DNA of 6,491 nt. Origin: Clostridiales bacterium (GTDB taxonomy: Bacteria; Bacillota; Clostridia; Christensenellales; Aristaeellaceae). The number at the start of each line of letters is the position of its first letter. Position 1 is the stretch's first letter. The position numbers were made by a program, and so were the translations under genes. The notes below the pieces were generated by a model. That model searched no databases and was not told the origin of the DNA. It worked only from the letters and a program-made list of their open reading frames with translations. Positions 1-5,246 of this stretch are shown here, in pieces. The stretch is from NCBI GenBank assembly GCA_022776785.1, contig JALFHA010000398.1:1-6491 (forward strand), in the 5' to 3' direction.

Positions 1-155
1 GTAGGCACGCCCTCAGGCACGTTTTTTCCCACGTTCCCCGCCCTGCGCTCGGGGACGAAAACCTCCTGCTCAAGCCCCTGCCTGCGCAGCTCGCCGAAAA
101 GCAGGGGAAAGACCGTCGAGCCCGCGAGATTGCAGCAGATGTGCAGCACCCTCAT
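1..155 (-). CDS. Glycosyltransferase, family 4-like, N-terminal fragment
   Basis: This is the 5' end of a gene that continues beyond the left edge; 51 codons are visible. The protein begins MRVLHICCNLAGS and continues with a stretch reading GLEQEVFVPER. A short beta strand, a glycine/serine turn (AGST), a helix and a second strand ending in VFVP is the typical opening of the GT-B Rossmann fold in family 4 glycosyltransferases, which transfer sugars from nucleotide donors in polysaccharide assembly. The start is supported by an AGGAG ribosome binding site (complement of 164-168) 8 nt upstream. The ATG overlaps the TGA of the preceding family 2 glycosyltransferase by 4 bp (ATGA), so the two are translationally coupled in one operon. 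No catalytic residues are in view, so substrate and exact family remain inferred. Confidence 0.7.
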   Translation of the reverse strand, partial: MRVLHICCNLAGSTVFPLLFGELRRQGLEQEVFVPERRAGNVGKNVPEGVP

Positions 156-1198
156 GCCTTCGGCTCCTTTCTGAAGCCGCCGGTGGTGTCCCTGCCGTCC
201 TGCGCGCGCAGGAAGCCGGGCAGCTTGACAAGCCCGACCATCGAGCCCGTGCCGTAGGCAAAGTGGAACGCCGGATAGAGAATCAGCTCCACCGGCAGGT
301 AGCGCCATCCCTTCTCCCGCGCAATCGTATAGGAGTAGAATGCATCCAGCAGCAGGTATGCGCCCCACTCCAGTGCCAGCAGCCCGCCAAAGAGCATACT
401 GCGGGTGAGCAGCGTCAGCAGCACCAGCAGGAGTGTGGAGAGCACGAACGCCAGCGGCACAAAGTGGCGCACACCCATCGAGCCGGGAACCAGCGCCATG
501 GTGATGACGTTCCACTTGCCGTTCATGAAGCCCATGCGCATGATGCCGCGCATCGTATCCCGGCAGTAGTAGATGACGCGGATCTTCCCGTTCATGAAGA
601 TTTTGCCGCCGTTTTTGCGGATGCGGAAGTTGAGCTCATTGTCCTGATTGCGGGTCATGCGCTCGTCAAAGCCGCCGATGCGGTCAAACAGCTCGCGCCG
701 GAAGCATCCGAAGGGCACGGTATCCACATAGCCGTCCTGTGTGGACAGGCGGAAGGTCGAGTTGCCCACGCCCAGCGGCGTTTTGAGCATCTCCGCGATG
801 GCCGAGCCCATGAAGCCGCGCCCGTGCGTCTCAAAATAGCCGCCCGCGTTGTCGCAGTCGTGCGTCAGCAGCGTCTCCACGGACAGGCGAACGTAGTCGG
901 GCGGATACTCCGCATGCGCATCCAGCCGCACGATCACCCCGCCCCGGCAGCGCCTGATGCCGATGTTCATCGCATAGGGCACGGTGCGGTCGGGATTGTG
1001 CAGCACGATGATCTGCGGGTGCTTTCTCTGCTCCTCGTGCAGCAGCTCCACCGTCCTGTCCTCCGAGCAGCCGTCCACAAAGATGACCTCCATCCTGTCC
1101 ACGGGATAATCCTGGGCAAAGATGGACGCCACGCAGGCACAGATGTACTTTTCCTCGTTGCGCACGGGCAGGATGACTGAAATGAAAGGCAGCTCCAT
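152..1198 (-). CDS. Family 2 glycosyltransferase, ExoA-like, with C-terminal membrane segments
   Basis: The 348-residue protein has a GT-A catalytic domain followed by membrane helices. Visible landmarks are the opening strand FISVILPVRNEE (residues 5-16), FVDGCSEDRT (40-49) for nucleotide binding, a DxD-like RLDAHAEYP (91-99), and GGFDERMTRNQDNELNFRIRK (175-195), which holds the usual acceptor-side acidic cluster. This pattern matches the ExoA (succinoglycan-type glucosyltransferase) subgroup. Hydrophobic stretches at about 246-290 and 301-324 should anchor it in the cytoplasmic membrane, facing inwards. It probably adds a sugar to a lipid-linked exopolysaccharide or capsule precursor; donor and acceptor cannot be told. 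I chose the start at 1198 because an AGGGAG-type site lies just upstream and the domain starts there. A longer in-frame reading to 1366 adds a basic, low-quality stretch and runs through the likely promoter. The gene overlaps the next glycosyltransferase by 4 bp. Confidence 0.88.
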   Translation of the reverse strand: MELPFISVILPVRNEEKYICACVASIFAQDYPVDRMEVIFVDGCSEDRTVELLHEEQRKHPQIIVLHNPDRTVPYAMNIGIRRCRGGVIVRLDAHAEYPPDYVRLSVETLLTHDCDNAGGYFETHGRGFMGSAIAEMLKTPLGVGNSTFRLSTQDGYVDTVPFGCFRRELFDRIGGFDERMTRNQDNELNFRIRKNGGKIFMNGKIRVIYYCRDTMRGIMRMGFMNGKWNVITMALVPGSMGVRHFVPLAFVLSTLLLVLLTLLTRSMLFGGLLALEWGAYLLLDAFYSYTIAREKGWRYLPVELILYPAFHFAYGTGSMVGLVKLPGFLRAQDGRDTTGGFRKEPKA

Positions 1199-1307
1199 GT
1201 CGCTTTTCTCCCTACTCCTCCGCAGCCATGCTAGCCGCGGCGGTGAAATCTGTTCACGGCGGACAATACGCCGTCTGCGCACAGCGCGGACAGCATATAC
1301 CATGTTC

Positions 1308-1336
1308 AGTATACCACAAAGCGGCAAGGATGGAAA
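1308..1336 (-). promoter_or_regulatory. Candidate promoter for the glycosyltransferase operon
   Basis: On the minus strand a -10 box TATACT (complement of 1308-1313) is preceded by TGG, an extended -10 motif. A weak -35 box TTTCCA (complement of 1331-1336) lies 17 bp upstream. Transcription would begin near 1301, giving a leader of about 100 nt. A second, poorer -10 (TATGCT) lies slightly downstream. The -10 and spacing are good and the -35 is only a partial match. Confidence 0.5.
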
Positions 1337-1365
1337 GAAGAAAGCGCGAAACGCGGCGCGGCTCA

Positions 1366-1394
1366 TTGCATTTTCTGCGCGGCTCTGCTATGAT
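1366..1394 (+). promoter_or_regulatory. Promoter for the Cys-rich protein gene
   Basis: A -35 box TTGCAT (1366-1371) is separated by exactly 17 bp from a -10 box TATGAT (1389-1394), which carries a TGC extended -10 just before it. It stands back to back with the minus-strand promoter, with 29 bp between the two -35 boxes. The transcript would start near 1401, about 50 nt before the ATG at 1451. Confidence 0.65.
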
Positions 1395-1450
1395 GGCTGC
1401 AAACGACGGGCGCGCGCTGCCGCCGCCCGGAACGCGGGGAGGGTCTGACG

Positions 1451-1741
1451 ATGGACAAGGGCGGGCATTACCGATTCTTTCAGCACCGCGAGTGCGAGTA
1501 TTTCCCCTGCCATGCGGGCATAGCGCAGGAGGACTTCAACTGCCTGTTCTGCTTCTGTCCGCTCTATGCGCTGGGCAGGCGCTGCGGCGGCAGCTTCCGC
1601 TATGCGGGCGGCGTGAAGGACTGCTCGGCCTGCGCCTTCCCCCACCGCCGGGAGAGCTATGCGCGCATCGTCGGGCGCTTTGACGAAATCGCGGCCGTCT
1701 GCGCACGAAGCGACGCCGGGGAAACCGCACCGGAGCATTGA
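1451..1741 (+). CDS. Cysteine-rich small metal-binding domain protein
   Basis: The 96-residue protein matches from memory the cysteine-rich small domain family (Pfam PF04071), a probable metal-binding domain of unknown biochemical role. The recognisable core is YRFFQHRECEYFPCH (residues 7-21), FNCLFCFCPLYALGRRCGG (29-47) and KDCSACAFPH (56-65). Cysteines at 15, 20, 31, 34, 36, 45, 58 and 61 form CxxC-like pairs suited to zinc or an Fe-S centre; Cys84 lies outside the core. It has no signal peptide and no membrane segment, so it should be cytoplasmic. The start is fixed by GGGGAGGG (1436-1443) 7 nt upstream. The domain is often found beside or fused to corrinoid genes. Here it lies directly upstream of a B12-riboswitch-controlled importer, which supports a corrinoid link without proving it. 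No terminator separates it from the next promoter. Confidence 0.85.
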   Translation: MDKGGHYRFFQHRECEYFPCHAGIAQEDFNCLFCFCPLYALGRRCGGSFRYAGGVKDCSACAFPHRRESYARIVGRFDEIAAVCARSDAGETAPEH

Positions 1742-1766
1742 CGCGCGCCCAAAAGCGCCGTATAAT
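1738..1766 (+). promoter_or_regulatory. Near-consensus promoter of the B12 uptake operon
   Basis: TTGACG (1738-1743) and TATAAT (1761-1766) are 17 bp apart and match 11 of 12 consensus bases. The -35 box physically overlaps the TGA stop codon (1739-1741) of the Cys-rich gene. Transcription should start around 1773, just before the riboswitch. Strong initiation fits control taking place afterwards, at the riboswitch. Confidence 0.85.
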
Positions 1767-1785
1767 AACAGGCGACAAATGAATA

Positions 1786-1990
1786 GCCGGTGCATCTGCG
1801 CCGTGAGGCGCGGCGCGCGCAAACTGCGCGCGTCATGGGAATGCGGATGAGATTTCCGGGCTATCCCAGTAACCGTGAAGCGGACGAACGCGAGAAAAGT
1901 CACTGCGTCGGTCTGTTCACATTCTGTGAACGGCCGCGCGGGAAGGCGCGCCAGTAGGATGAGGCCAAGCCGGGAGACCTGTTTGCACCG
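1786..1990 (+). promoter_or_regulatory. Cobalamin (B12) riboswitch aptamer
   Basis: The leader carries the diagnostic B12 box AAGCCGGGAGACCTG (1967-1981), close to the family consensus AGnCAGGAGACCTGCC. The closing helix is formed by CGGTGCA (1788-1794) and TGCACCG (1984-1990), 7 perfect pairs. Inside are GGGAATGCGGATGAG (1837-1851) with the partner TCCC (1864-1867) and a P5-like CGGA/TCCG stem (1844-1847 with 1855-1858). A further helix pairs ACTG (1902-1905) with CAGT (1952-1955). Peripheral hairpins are clear: GCGCC/GGCGC with a GTGA loop (1798-1811), a 7 bp CGCGCGC/GCGCGCG stem (1814-1832), GTTCAC/GTGAAC (1915-1931), and GCGCG/CGCGC around GGAAGG (1936-1951). Binding of a cobalamin should reduce expression of the downstream importer. 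I cannot tell adenosyl- from aquocobalamin preference. Confidence 0.9.
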
Positions 1991-2012
1991 AAAACATCAT
2001 TCCTCTGGGGTT

Positions 2013-2066
2013 GGGAGCTGCTATGCCGGCCAAAAGGCGACGCTTTGGGCCTTGTTTAGTGTTCCC
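2013..2066 (+). promoter_or_regulatory. Candidate antiterminator structure of the B12 leader
   Basis: GGGAGC (2013-2018) can pair with GTTCCC (2061-2066), using one G-U pair, and would enclose a hairpin formed by GGCCAAA (2028-2034) and TTTGGGCC (2044-2051, one bulged G). GTTCCC is also the 5' arm of the downstream terminator, so the two structures exclude each other. The pairing is seen in the sequence; the role is inferred from its place between aptamer and terminator. Confidence 0.35.
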
Positions 2067-2088
2067 TCGGAGGGGGAACACATTTTTT
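2059..2088 (+). terminator. Riboswitch-controlled intrinsic terminator
   Basis: GTGTTCCC (2059-2066) pairs perfectly with GGGAACAC (2074-2081). A T-G and a C-G pair extend the stem to 10 bp around a GGA loop. An A and six T residues (2083-2088) follow. It sits after the B12 aptamer and 53 nt before the start codon of the binding protein, the usual position of an attenuator that ligand binding would favour. Confidence 0.8.
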
Positions 2089-2100
2089 ATGTGCCCCTCC
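2069..2100 (+). promoter_or_regulatory. Alternative hairpin overlapping the terminator
   Basis: GGAGGGG (2069-2075) is a perfect complement of CCCCTCC (2094-2100). Across a GAA bulge the stem continues with CACAT (2079-2083) and ATGTG (2089-2093) around a TTTTT loop, 12 pairs in all. It uses the 3' arm and T-tract of the terminator, so both cannot form at once. CCCTCC (2095-2100) is also complementary to the ribosome binding site core GGAGGG (2129-2134), so this hairpin could keep the site free. The function is inferred. Confidence 0.45.
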
Positions 2101-2127
2101 CGCGATTCATTTGGTCGATCATCATCT

Positions 2128-2134
2128 AGGAGGG
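2128..2134 (+). promoter_or_regulatory. Strong ribosome binding site of the B12 operon
   Basis: AGGAGGG lies 7 nt before the ATG at 2142. It is the only strong ribosome binding site in the three-gene operon, and its core can pair with CCCTCC at 2095-2100. Confidence 0.85.
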
Positions 2135-2141
2135 AACCATC

Positions 2142-3053
2142 ATGAAAAAGAAGCTGCTTGCCGCGCTGCTCGCGGCGCTGCTGACCCTGGGCGCCGCCTG
2201 TGCGCTGGCTCAGGGCGTCACCGTCACGGACATGTACGGCCGCGAGGTCACGCTGGACGAGCCCGTCACCCGCATCGTAGCGCTCACCGCCGCAGACTGT
2301 GAAATCCTCTGCGCGCTCGGCGGCGAATCGCTGCTGGTGGGCCGCGGGCTGTACTGCGACTATCCCGAGTCCATCCTCTCCGTGCCCGTCGTGCAGAGCG
2401 GCGCGGAAACCAACATCGAGGAGATCCTCGCTCTCGCGCCGCAGGCCGTGCTCATGGGCGACATGGCGCAGTCGCAGGAGCAGGTCGCTCAGCTCGAGCA
2501 AAACGGCGTGAAGGTTGTCATCAGCGACGCAAACGACATCGCGGGCACATACACCGCCATCCGCATGATCGGCGCGCTGACCGGCCTTGACAACGCCGCC
2601 GAAGTGCTGATTGCCGACATGCAGGCGACCTTTGAGCAGGTGGCTGCGGGAAGCGAAAGCAGCGGCAAGACCGTGTATTTTGAGGTCTCACCGCTACAAT
2701 ACGGCCTGTGGACGGCCGGCAAAAACACCTTCATGGACGAGCTAGCCGCCCTCTGCGGGCTGACGAACGCCTTTGCCGACGTGGATGGCTGGGCCTCCAT
2801 CTCCGAGGAGCAGGTGCTCGCGCGCGATCCGGACTACATCGTCACCACCGCCATGTACTACGGCGAGGGAGATACGCCGGTTGACGAGATCGTCAGCCGC
2901 CCCGGCTGGGAGGGCCTGAAGGCCGTGAAGAACGGCTGCGTCTACAACGCGGATTCCAACGCCGTCTCCCGCCCCGGCCCGCGCCTGAAGGACGCCGTGC
3001 TGGAGCTGTACAACTTCGTAAACGGCGCGCAGGAAGAAGTTCCCGCCGCGTGA
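2142..3053 (+). CDS. btuF: Cobalamin-type ABC transporter substrate-binding protein
   Basis: The 303-residue protein is a helical-backbone metal/siderophore/B12 binding protein (periplasmic-binding fold of the FhuD/BtuF type). It has an export signal (MKKKLLAALLAALLTLGAAC). The first lobe starts at VTVTDMYGREVTLDEPVTRIVAL (residues 26-48), typical of the family. NIEEILALAPQAVLM (91-105) closes the usual strand-helix repeat. A long linking helix runs about 133-170. The second lobe includes WASISEEQVLARDPDYIV (217-234) and ends with RPGPRLKDAVLELYNFV (277-293). It would capture a corrinoid outside the cell and deliver it to the permease. The B12 assignment rests on the riboswitch, since the fold alone does not separate B12 from haem or siderophore binders. 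The signal peptide has only a weak lipobox (GAAC) and a competing ALA cleavage site. The permease gene starts 7 nt after the stop. Confidence 0.85.
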   Translation: MKKKLLAALLAALLTLGAACALAQGVTVTDMYGREVTLDEPVTRIVALTAADCEILCALGGESLLVGRGLYCDYPESILSVPVVQSGAETNIEEILALAPQAVLMGDMAQSQEQVAQLEQNGVKVVISDANDIAGTYTAIRMIGALTGLDNAAEVLIADMQATFEQVAAGSESSGKTVYFEVSPLQYGLWTAGKNTFMDELAALCGLTNAFADVDGWASISEEQVLARDPDYIVTTAMYYGEGDTPVDEIVSRPGWEGLKAVKNGCVYNADSNAVSRPGPRLKDAVLELYNFVNGAQEEVPAA

Positions 3054-3060
3054 CTCGCCT

Positions 3061-4089
3061 ATGAAAACCATCTCTGACCGCCTTTCCGTCAGGGCATGGC
3101 TGCTGCTGCTCCTGTCTCTGCCCGCGATGGCGCTCGTGTGCGTCTGCGTGGGCAGCGTCTCCATCCCGCCCGCGCAGACGCTCTGCGCCATCGCGGACGC
3201 GCTGCTGGGGCGGGAGAGCGCCGGCCCGCTGCAAAACATCATCGTCAACGTCCGCCTGCCGCGCGTCGCCGCGGCAGCGCTGACGGGCGCGTCGCTCTCG
3301 CTGTGCGGTGCGGCAATGCAGGGGCTTCTTCGCAACCCGCTGGCAGACGGCTCCACGCTGGGTGTGTCCTCCGGCGCGTCGCTCGGCGCGGTGACGGCGC
3401 TGACCCTCGGCATCGCGCTGCCCGGCTTCCCGCTCGGCGGCGTGATGCTCACGGCCATGCTCTTCGCCTTTCTCTCGCTGCTGGCCATCCTCTTCCTCGC
3501 CTACGCGCTGGACAGGTCGCTTTCCACCAGCAGCATCATCCTCATCGGCGTGGTCTTCTCCATGTTTGCCTCGAGCGTCATGTCGCTGATGATCTCCTTC
3601 GCCGGAGAGCGTGCGCGCACCGTCGCCTTCTGGACGATGGGCTCGCTCTCCGGGGTGGGCTATGTGCACGTCGCGCTGCTGCTGGCGGCGCTCGTCCTGT
3701 GCGGCGGCGTGCTGCTCGCCAGCGCGCGCGAGCTGAATGCCTTCGCCATCGGCGAGGAAAACGCCCGCCACATCGGTGTGAACGTGCGCAGGGTCAAGCT
3801 GACGGTGCTCGTCGCCGTGTCCGTGCTCATCGGCGTGTGCGTGTCCATCGGCGGCACCATCGGCTTCGTCGGGCTGGTGACGCCGCATCTGGCGCGCATG
3901 GTCGTCGGGCCCAATCACAGGCGGCTGCTGCCCGCCTCGCTCGTCTCGGGCGCGGTGTTCCTGATGCTCTCCGACCTCGCCGCGCGCACGGTGCTGCGGC
4001 CCATCGAGCTGCCCATCGGCGTCGTTACCTCGATGATCGGCGCGGTCGTCTTTGTCATCATCTTCTGCCAAACCAGAAAGGCCGGGTGA
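3061..4089 (+). CDS. btuC: Cobalamin-type ABC transporter permease (FecCD family)
   Basis: The 342-residue, highly hydrophobic protein is full length for the FecCD/BtuC permease family, which normally spans the membrane about ten times per subunit and works as a homodimer. Family landmarks are NVRLPRVAAAALTGASL (residues 63-79), GAAMQGLLRNPLADGSTLGVSSGA (83-106), the cytoplasmic coupling region FAIGEENARHIGVNV (228-242), GTIGFVGLVTPHLARM (265-280), and the closing RPIELPIGVVTSMIGAVVF (313-331). It forms the channel through which the bound corrinoid passes. No proper ribosome binding site is seen just before the ATG; a purine-rich AGGAAGAAG lies about 21 nt upstream inside the previous gene. 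Translation therefore probably depends on ribosomes finishing the binding protein gene 7 nt earlier. The ATPase gene follows after 3 nt. Confidence 0.92.
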   Translation: MKTISDRLSVRAWLLLLLSLPAMALVCVCVGSVSIPPAQTLCAIADALLGRESAGPLQNIIVNVRLPRVAAAALTGASLSLCGAAMQGLLRNPLADGSTLGVSSGASLGAVTALTLGIALPGFPLGGVMLTAMLFAFLSLLAILFLAYALDRSLSTSSIILIGVVFSMFASSVMSLMISFAGERARTVAFWTMGSLSGVGYVHVALLLAALVLCGGVLLASARELNAFAIGEENARHIGVNVRRVKLTVLVAVSVLIGVCVSIGGTIGFVGLVTPHLARMVVGPNHRRLLPASLVSGAVFLMLSDLAARTVLRPIELPIGVVTSMIGAVVFVIIFCQTRKAG

Positions 4090-4092
4090 GCC

Positions 4093-4857
4093 ATGCTCGA
4101 GGGACAGCACATCACCGTCCGCCTCGGCGGGCAGACCATCGTTCGCGACCTCTCCTTCACCCTGCGCGAGGGACAGTGGCTCATGCTCGTCGGCCCGAAC
4201 GGCGCGGGCAAGAGCACGCTGATCCGCGCCATCTCCCAGACACTGCCGTATACGGGTCGCGTGCTGCTGCGCGGCGTGGATGCGCACCGGATGAGAAGCG
4301 CCGACCTCGCGCGCAGCGTCGGCGTGCTCGCCCAGCAGCACAGCGCTCAGTACGCCTTCTCAGTGGAGGAGGTCGTCTCCCTCGGGCGCTATGCGTATAC
4401 CTCCGGCCCGCTGTCCCGCGGCGACAGCGAGGGCGCGGCACGCGTGGAGGAAGCGCTGTGCCTGACGGGCATGGCGCCGCTGCGCCGCGCAAGTGTGCTC
4501 ACGCTCTCCGGCGGCGAGCTCCAGCGCACGTTTCTTGCGCAGGTATTCGCGCAGAATCCATCCATCCTGCTGCTCGACGAGCCTGCCAACCACCTCGACC
4601 TCGCCTATCAGCGGCATATCTTCTCCCTCGTGGGCGACTGGCTGAAAACGCCCGGACGGGCGGTGCTCTCCGTCGTTCACGACCTCAGCCTCGCCCGCCT
4701 CTACGGCACGCACGCCCTTCTGATGAACGAGGGCGCGTGCGTCGCGCTGGGTGAAACCGGCAGCGTGCTCACGCGGGAAAACCTGCAGGCCGTCTACGGC
4801 ATGGACGTGTTCGCGTGGATGCGCGGCCTGCTCGCTCAGTGGGCGCATGACGGCTGA
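4093..4857 (+). CDS. btuD: Cobalamin-type ABC transporter ATP-binding protein
   Basis: The 254-residue protein is a complete ABC ATPase of the FecE/BtuD type. Walker A is GPNGAGKST (residues 34-42), the Q-loop glutamine is at 81-82, the signature is LSGGE (138-142), Walker B is ILLLDEPA (158-165), the D-loop region is NHLDL (166-170), and the switch histidine is H196 in VVHDLSLA. All catalytic elements are intact. It would power import through the preceding permease from the cytoplasmic side. The start codon is 3 nt after the permease stop, with only a weak GGGTGAG upstream, so coupled translation is likely. I see no convincing intrinsic terminator after its stop: the palindrome CAGATCTG at 4871-4878 has no loop and only a short T run. 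Some transcripts may therefore continue into the SCIFF unit. Confidence 0.92.
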   Translation: MLEGQHITVRLGGQTIVRDLSFTLREGQWLMLVGPNGAGKSTLIRAISQTLPYTGRVLLRGVDAHRMRSADLARSVGVLAQQHSAQYAFSVEEVVSLGRYAYTSGPLSRGDSEGAARVEEALCLTGMAPLRRASVLTLSGGELQRTFLAQVFAQNPSILLLDEPANHLDLAYQRHIFSLVGDWLKTPGRAVLSVVHDLSLARLYGTHALLMNEGACVALGETGSVLTRENLQAVYGMDVFAWMRGLLAQWAHDG

Positions 4858-4895
4858 TTTGTGTGCGCGCAGATCTGTTTTCCGCTACGCACGGC

Positions 4896-4924
4896 TTGAC
4901 TTGCGTCCTGCGCTGTGCTATACT
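4896..4924 (+). promoter_or_regulatory. Strong promoter of the SCIFF unit
   Basis: TTGACT (4896-4901) and TATACT (4919-4924) are separated by 17 bp, with TGC just before the -10 box. Ten of twelve bases match consensus. Transcription should begin near 4931, giving a leader of about 75 nt before the peptide gene. Confidence 0.82.
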
Positions 4925-5006
4925 TCTCTTGATTATGGGGCCTGTGCGCGGCGTGCCCGCCCGCGGGTCAGCAATCAAATCTGATGAAGAATGGGAGATA
5001 GCGGCT

Positions 5007-5153
5007 ATGGAAAGAATCAAGACGCTCGAAACCCGCAGCATGTGCGACAGCGCGAAGAACGGCGGCTGCGGCGAGTGCCAGACCTCCTGCCAGTCTGCCT
5101 GCAAGACCAGCTGCGGCGTGGCGAATCAGCAGTGCGAGAACGCTGACAAGTAA
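5007..5153 (+). CDS. scfA: SCIFF ranthipeptide precursor (six-cysteine peptide)
   Basis: The 48-residue peptide is a SCIFF precursor (TIGR03973-type), a ribosomally made peptide conserved across Clostridia. The leader MERIKTLETR is the usual conserved start, and the core carries cysteines at 21, 24, 28, 32, 36 and 43 in the pattern CGECQTSCQSACKTSC. The partner radical SAM enzyme forms thioether links from Cys to nearby residues. Two things are odd. Cys13 is a seventh cysteine in the leader. Residue 37, directly after Cys36, is Gly (codon GGC), where the family usually has Thr (SCTVGNQ-like ending), the acceptor reported for the related peptide CteA as I recall. The start at 5007 has GGGAG (4993-4997) 9 nt upstream. 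An upstream in-frame ATG at 4863 precedes the promoter and is rejected. The maturase gene follows after a terminator. Confidence 0.93.
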   Translation: MERIKTLETRSMCDSAKNGGCGECQTSCQSACKTSCGVANQQCENADK

Positions 5154-5168
5154 GACATCGTGAAAAAG

Positions 5169-5196
5169 CTGCCGCCATTCAGGCGGCAGTTTTTTT
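5169..5196 (+). terminator. Intrinsic terminator between SCIFF peptide and maturase
   Basis: CTGCCGCC (5169-5176) and GGCGGCAG (5182-5189) form a perfect 8 bp stem with loop ATTCA, followed by seven T residues (5190-5196). Five A residues before the stem let it act on the other strand too. It lies 15 nt after the peptide stop. Partial readthrough would give abundant precursor and little enzyme. Confidence 0.92.
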
Positions 5197-5246
5197 GCGG
5201 CCAGTGGCCATTCCCCATCCCCGATACAATCAACTCAGGAGGCTTT

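Noticed and set aside
263..1180. Long plus-strand open frame (305 codons) opposite the glycosyltransferase
   Set aside because: It is a GC-rich antisense shadow, rich in His, Gln, Ala and Arg with no domain. The minus-strand frame carries clear family 2 glycosyltransferase motifs.
1199..1366. Upstream extension of the family 2 glycosyltransferase by 56 residues
   Set aside because: It crosses the likely minus-strand promoter and encodes an Arg-rich stretch unlike the family. The ATG at 1198 has its own ribosome binding site and starts right before the first strand of the domain.
2893..4341. Minus-strand open frame of 482 codons opposite the permease and ATPase genes
   Set aside because: Its composition is biased (Asp, Glu, His, Arg, Gln repeats) with no fold. 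The plus strand holds complete, motif-bearing ABC genes.
3096..4754. Plus-strand 552-codon frame overlapping the permease and ATPase
   Set aside because: It is an out-of-frame reading of GC-rich genes, dominated by Ala and Arg, with no domain.
4871..4878. CAGATCTG palindrome followed by TTTT as a terminator of the importer operon
   Set aside because: A perfect 8 bp palindrome leaves no loop for a hairpin, and the T run is short.
4863..5006. Upstream in-frame ATG that would lengthen the SCIFF peptide to 96 residues
   Set aside because: The extension contains the promoter at 4896-4924, lacks a suitable ribosome binding site and does not resemble SCIFF leaders. The ATG at 5007 gives the usual family length.
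5225..5230. TACAAT as a promoter -10 for the maturase
   Set aside because: No acceptable -35 lies 16-18 bp upstream, and the start would fall within the ribosome binding site.
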